The translations under genes and the position numbers were made by a program. 25,634 nt of DNA, taken from the NCBI GenBank assembly GCA_964481035.1, contig CAYZSE010000036.1, forward strand, positions 1 through 25,634. Direction: 5' to 3'. Below are positions 23,105 through 25,634 of this stretch, one piece after another (positions within the stretch are counted from its first letter, which is position 1; every line of letters begins with the position of its first letter). The notes under the pieces were generated by a model. That model searched no databases and was not told the origin of the DNA. It worked only from the letters and a program-made list of their open reading frames with translations. The DNA is from JAAAPF01 sp964481035 (GTDB lineage: Bacteria; Pseudomonadota; Alphaproteobacteria; Geminicoccales; Geminicoccaceae).

Positions 23105-24676
23105 TTGGATGCCACGCGCCACGAGCTCGGCGTCGAGTACGAGCTCAAGCTGACCGCGCCCATCGACGAGCTGGAAAAGGCCTTTGCCGCCGCGGCGAAG
23201 GGCGAGGTGCAGGCGTCGCCGCCGAGCCGGGCGCGTCGCCTGACCGCGGTCTACTACGACACCCCCGACCGGCGCCTGCAACGTCGCGGCGCCGCCTTGC
23301 GCGTCCGGCGCGAGGGCCGACACTTCGTCCAGACGGTCAAGCTGCCGGGCGCCGACCTCGATCGCCTCGAGCACCAGGCGCCGGTGGCGGGTCTCGCCCC
23401 CGAGCTCGACCGCCTGCCGAAGGCCGAGATAAGGCGGCCGCTGGGGGCGCTCTTTGCCGAGGAGCTGGCCCCGGTGTTCGTGACGGACGTCACCCGGCGG
23501 ACCTCGCTCGTGACGCTCGGCGACGCGCTCGGCCGCTCGAGCCGCATCGAGGTCGCCCTGGACGCGGGCAAGCTCACCGCCGGCGAGCGCGCCGAGGACC
23601 TCGCCGAGATCGAGCTGGAGCTCGCCGACGGCGATCGTGCCCAGGTGTTCGCCTTGGCCCGCACCTTCGTGGACGCCGGCGCGCGGCGCCTCCTCACCCG
23701 CTCCAAGGCGGCGCGCGGCTACGCCCTCGCCGACGGCAGCGGCCCCGGCTGGGCCAAGGCGGCGAAGGTCAGCCTCGAGCGGCGCCAGGCCGTGGGCGAC
23801 GCGCTCGGCTTGGTCCTCGACAACGTCTTCGCGCAATGGTGGGCCAATCACGACGCCGCCTTCGACGGCCGCGACCCGGAGGGCGTGCACCAGCTCCGCG
23901 TCGCGGTGCGGCGCCTGCGCTCGGCGCTCGCGCTGTTCGGCGGGCTCGTCGCGCCGAGCCGCCTCGACCGGCTGAAGAACGAGGCGCAGTGGCTCATGGC
24001 CGAGCTCGGCGACCCGCGCGATCTCGACGTCTTCGCGACCGAGATGCTCCCGCCGGTCGCAGGCGGGCGGCCCAACGACGCTGCGCTGGCGCGCCTGCGC
24101 TCCGTCGGCGAGGATGCCCGCGAGCAGGCCTATGCCCGGCTGCGCGAGATCATGGCGAGCGCGCGCTACACGCACTTCGTGCTCGAGCTCGGCCAGTGGA
24201 TCGTCGCGCGCGGCTGGTATGCCGAGGCCGATGGCGAGACCCACCTGCGCCTCGGCGAGCCCTTGGGCGGCTTCGCCGACCGCATGCTCGCCAAGCGCGC
24301 GAAGGCCGTCTTGAAGCGCGGCCGCCACTTCGAGGAGCTCGACGCCGAGCACCGCCACGAGGTGCGCAAGACGCTCAAGAAGCTCCGCTACGCCACCGAC
24401 TTCTTCCGCGACCTCTACCCCGAGAAGGCGGCGAAGCCCTACCTCAAGCGCCTCGAGGCGCTCCAGGACGCCTTCGGCCACATGAACGACATGGCGGCGG
24501 CCGAGGCGCTCCTGGGGCGGCTCGTCGAGCCGAGCGACCCGCGGCTCGGCGAGGGCAAGGGCCTCGTCCTCGGCTGGTACGCCCATGCCGCGGGTCGCGC
24601 CGAGGCCGACCTCGTCGCCGACTGGCGCGCCTTCGCCACGGCCGAGCCCTTCTGGGACGAGGGCGGCTCTTGCTGA
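23105..24676 (+). CDS. CYTH and CHAD domain-containing protein
   Basis: A 523-residue protein. The N-terminal CYTH (triphosphate tunnel) domain is marked by ExExK (EYELK, 11-15), YYDTPDRRLQRRGAALRVRRE, VQTVKLPG and IEIELE-type strands, with LLTRSKAARGYAL closing it. Such domains hydrolyse inorganic triphosphate or thiamine triphosphate. The C-terminal CHAD domain (about 210-510) has the histidine helices EGVHQLRVAVRRLRSAL and HRHEVRKTLKKLRYATDFF. CHAD proteins are known to bind polyphosphate granules. The whole resembles E. coli YgiF (inorganic triphosphatase). TTG 23105 is favoured by AGAGG 8 nt upstream; GTG 23096 is an in-frame alternative without a Shine-Dalgarno. Its stop lies inside the first codons of the ParA gene, so the two are cotranslated. 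The polyphosphate link is family knowledge, not shown here. Confidence 0.93.
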   Translation: MDATRHELGVEYELKLTAPIDELEKAFAAAAKGEVQASPPSRARRLTAVYYDTPDRRLQRRGAALRVRREGRHFVQTVKLPGADLDRLEHQAPVAGLAPELDRLPKAEIRRPLGALFAEELAPVFVTDVTRRTSLVTLGDALGRSSRIEVALDAGKLTAGERAEDLAEIELELADGDRAQVFALARTFVDAGARRLLTRSKAARGYALADGSGPGWAKAAKVSLERRQAVGDALGLVLDNVFAQWWANHDAAFDGRDPEGVHQLRVAVRRLRSALALFGGLVAPSRLDRLKNEAQWLMAELGDPRDLDVFATEMLPPVAGGRPNDAALARLRSVGEDAREQAYARLREIMASARYTHFVLELGQWIVARGWYAEADGETHLRLGEPLGGFADRMLAKRAKAVLKRGRHFEELDAEHRHEVRKTLKKLRYATDFFRDLYPEKAAKPYLKRLEALQDAFGHMNDMAAAEALLGRLVEPSDPRLGEGKGLVLGWYAHAAGRAEADLVADWRAFATAEPFWDEGGSC

Positions 24677-25293
24677 CGGTCCTGGTCGCCAACACCAAGG
24701 GCGGCTGCGGCAAGACGACGACGGCGACCCACCTGGCCGCCGCCTTCGCCGGCGCCGGGCTCACCACCGCGCTCGCCGACTGCGACCGGCAGCGCTCCAG
24801 CCTGCACTGGCTCGAGGCCCGCCCGGAGCTCGCGGCCCCCGTGCGCGGCCTCGACTGGGTCAAGGGGCCGAGCAAGACGCCCAAGGTCGACCGCCTCGTC
24901 GTCGATGCCCCTGCGGCGATGCGCTTCGGCGGCATCGAGGACCTGATCAAGGCGGCCGACGTGATCGTCGTGCCGATGCTGCCCTCGGTCTTCGACGAGC
25001 ACAGCACGGCGCAGCTCCTCGCCAAGGTCGAGGAGCTCAAGCCGATCCGCAAGGGCCGGAAGGCGCTCGGCCTGGTCGCCAACCGGCTGCGCACGCGCTC
25101 GAAGGCCACGGCCCGGCTCGAGCGCTTCGCCGCCGCCCTCGACCACGAGGTCGTGGCCCGCATCCCCGACCGCGCCGTCTACGCCGACGTCGCCCTCGAC
25201 GGGCTCAGCGTCTTCGACCTCAAGGGCACGCGCGGCGCGACCCTGCGCAGCGACTGGCTCCCCGTCGTCCGCTTCGTCGAGGCGCAGATATAG
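24670..25293 (+). CDS. Orphan ParA/MinD-family ATPase
   Basis: A 207-residue cytoplasmic ATPase. The deviant Walker A NTKGGCGKTTTATHLA has the signature Lys10 and Lys15. A second motif reads DCDRQRSS (Asp37, Asp39; the usual DxDPQ with Arg for Pro), and Walker B is LVVDAPA. It has no N-terminal DNA-binding HTH, so it belongs to the small ParA group, which includes cargo-positioning ATPases. TTG 24670 is supported by GAGGG 6 nt upstream and gives MLTVLVANTKGG, with the first strand intact. The start overlaps the CYTH-CHAD stop by 7 nt, implying coupled expression. No parB-like gene or parS-like repeat is seen nearby. A role in positioning the CHAD protein or polyphosphate bodies is a hypothesis. 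Confidence 0.92.
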   Translation: MLTVLVANTKGGCGKTTTATHLAAAFAGAGLTTALADCDRQRSSLHWLEARPELAAPVRGLDWVKGPSKTPKVDRLVVDAPAAMRFGGIEDLIKAADVIVVPMLPSVFDEHSTAQLLAKVEELKPIRKGRKALGLVANRLRTRSKATARLERFAAALDHEVVARIPDRAVYADVALDGLSVFDLKGTRGATLRSDWLPVVRFVEAQI

Positions 25294-25313
25294 CGCTCAG
25301 GGCGGCTGGCCTT

Positions 25314-25634
25314 TCAACGCGGCGTTCCTGCCGCCGCGCCGTCGCGGCTTCGAACGGTGCGCTGGAGGCCTGTTCTGCGGCTCCGGTTTCGCCAGTCGAT
25401 CCGCGCCAGGTCGAGTCGACCGATGTCATGCCGGAGTGGCGCCGTCCTGCCGCCGAACAGCGCCGCCGCCATCTCGACGTAGCCGACATCGTGCAGCGCC
25501 TCTCGGATCGTGAAGCGCTCCTCCCCGCCACGCTCGCCGATCTTCCGGCCGTCCAGATGCGTCGCCGCCCGGCTCGTCAGCTCCGGTTCGTGCAATTGGT
25601 GCGCGTCGTTCCAGTTCCACCGGATGTCGAGCCC
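25314..25634 (-). CDS. Unrecognised protein, C-terminal fragment running off the window
   Basis: The frame is open from the right edge of the window to a stop at 25314-25316, giving 106 residues of a longer protein. Its first part (GLDIRWNWNDAHQLHEPELT, then THLDGRKIGERGGEERFTIREALHDVGYVEMAAALFGG) looks like real coding sequence, with high G/C at third positions and a mixed amino-acid content. The last 25 or so residues (Arg/Gly/Ala-rich) are less convincing. I do not recognise the family. It converges on parA with a 20-nt gap and shows no terminator hairpin. Confidence 0.45.
   Translation of the reverse strand, partial: GLDIRWNWNDAHQLHEPELTSRAATHLDGRKIGERGGEERFTIREALHDVGYVEMAAALFGGRTAPLRHDIGRLDLARIDWRNRSRRTGLQRTVRSRDGAAAGTPR

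Noticed and set aside
24670..25293. Plasmid or chromosome partition locus.
   Set aside because: There is no ParB-like gene, no parS-like repeats, and the ParA lacks a DNA-binding N-terminal domain.
1..25634. tRNA, rRNA, CRISPR arrays, insertion sequences, prophage or attachment sites.
   Set aside because: Reading the window by eye, I found no tRNA-like T-loop/acceptor pattern, no regularly spaced repeats beyond the PhoB box, no transposase or integrase, and no terminal inverted repeats.

Overview
The window is very GC-rich and densely packed. Reading frames show strong G/C preference at third positions, gaps are short, GTG and TTG starts are frequent, and TGATG or ATGA stop-start overlaps are common. 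Gene content (PstSCAB with a PhoB box, ThrC, GalU, a PMM/PGM-type mutase, LemA with DUF2207, CYTH-CHAD) fits a Gram-negative proteobacterium, most likely an alphaproteobacterium of the Rhodospirillales type. This is inferred from composition and gene style, as no marker gene is present. A run of 100 N (7311-7410) shows this is a scaffolded draft assembly.

Left part (1-6.0 kb): a membrane and metal-handling neighbourhood. A DUF5132-like small membrane protein and an HMA2-like membrane protein lie on the + strand. They converge on a - strand pair made of a P-type ATPase (HMA2-like N-terminus, Ca2+-ATPase-like core) translationally coupled to a divergent S-adenosylmethionine-synthetase-like protein. 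An EcsC-family gene is divergent from the ATPase. From 6.0 to 8.3 kb is a lemA-DUF2207 operon (-), broken by the assembly gap. From 8.4 to 10.5 kb, threonine synthase overlaps a YciK-like short-chain dehydrogenase that has lost its catalytic Tyr and Lys.

Middle part (10.6-21.3 kb) is one long - strand run. Read in transcription order it holds: VWA protein, membrane J-domain protein, galU, phosphomannomutase/phosphoglucomutase, a family-3 solute-binding protein, then the phosphate operon pstS-pstC-pstA-pstB, a second pstS, and a Fic-like gene with an altered motif. A clear PhoB box of three heptamers with 4-nt spacers precedes the first pstS, and a strong hairpin follows its stop codon.

Right part (21.5-25.3 kb, + strand): an aminoglycoside-phosphotransferase-like/P-loop kinase fusion, a CYTH-CHAD protein (triphosphate hydrolase plus polyphosphate-associated domain) and an orphan ParA-type ATPase that overlaps the CYTH-CHAD stop codon. 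The window ends in the 3' part of an unrecognised - strand gene.

The most interesting possibilities are (i) the HMA2/DUF5132/P-type ATPase/degenerate-MAT locus, which may be an undescribed metal-handling or membrane-compartment system, and (ii) a ParA partnered with a CHAD protein, which could position polyphosphate granules in a cell that also carries a PhoB-controlled Pst system nearby.
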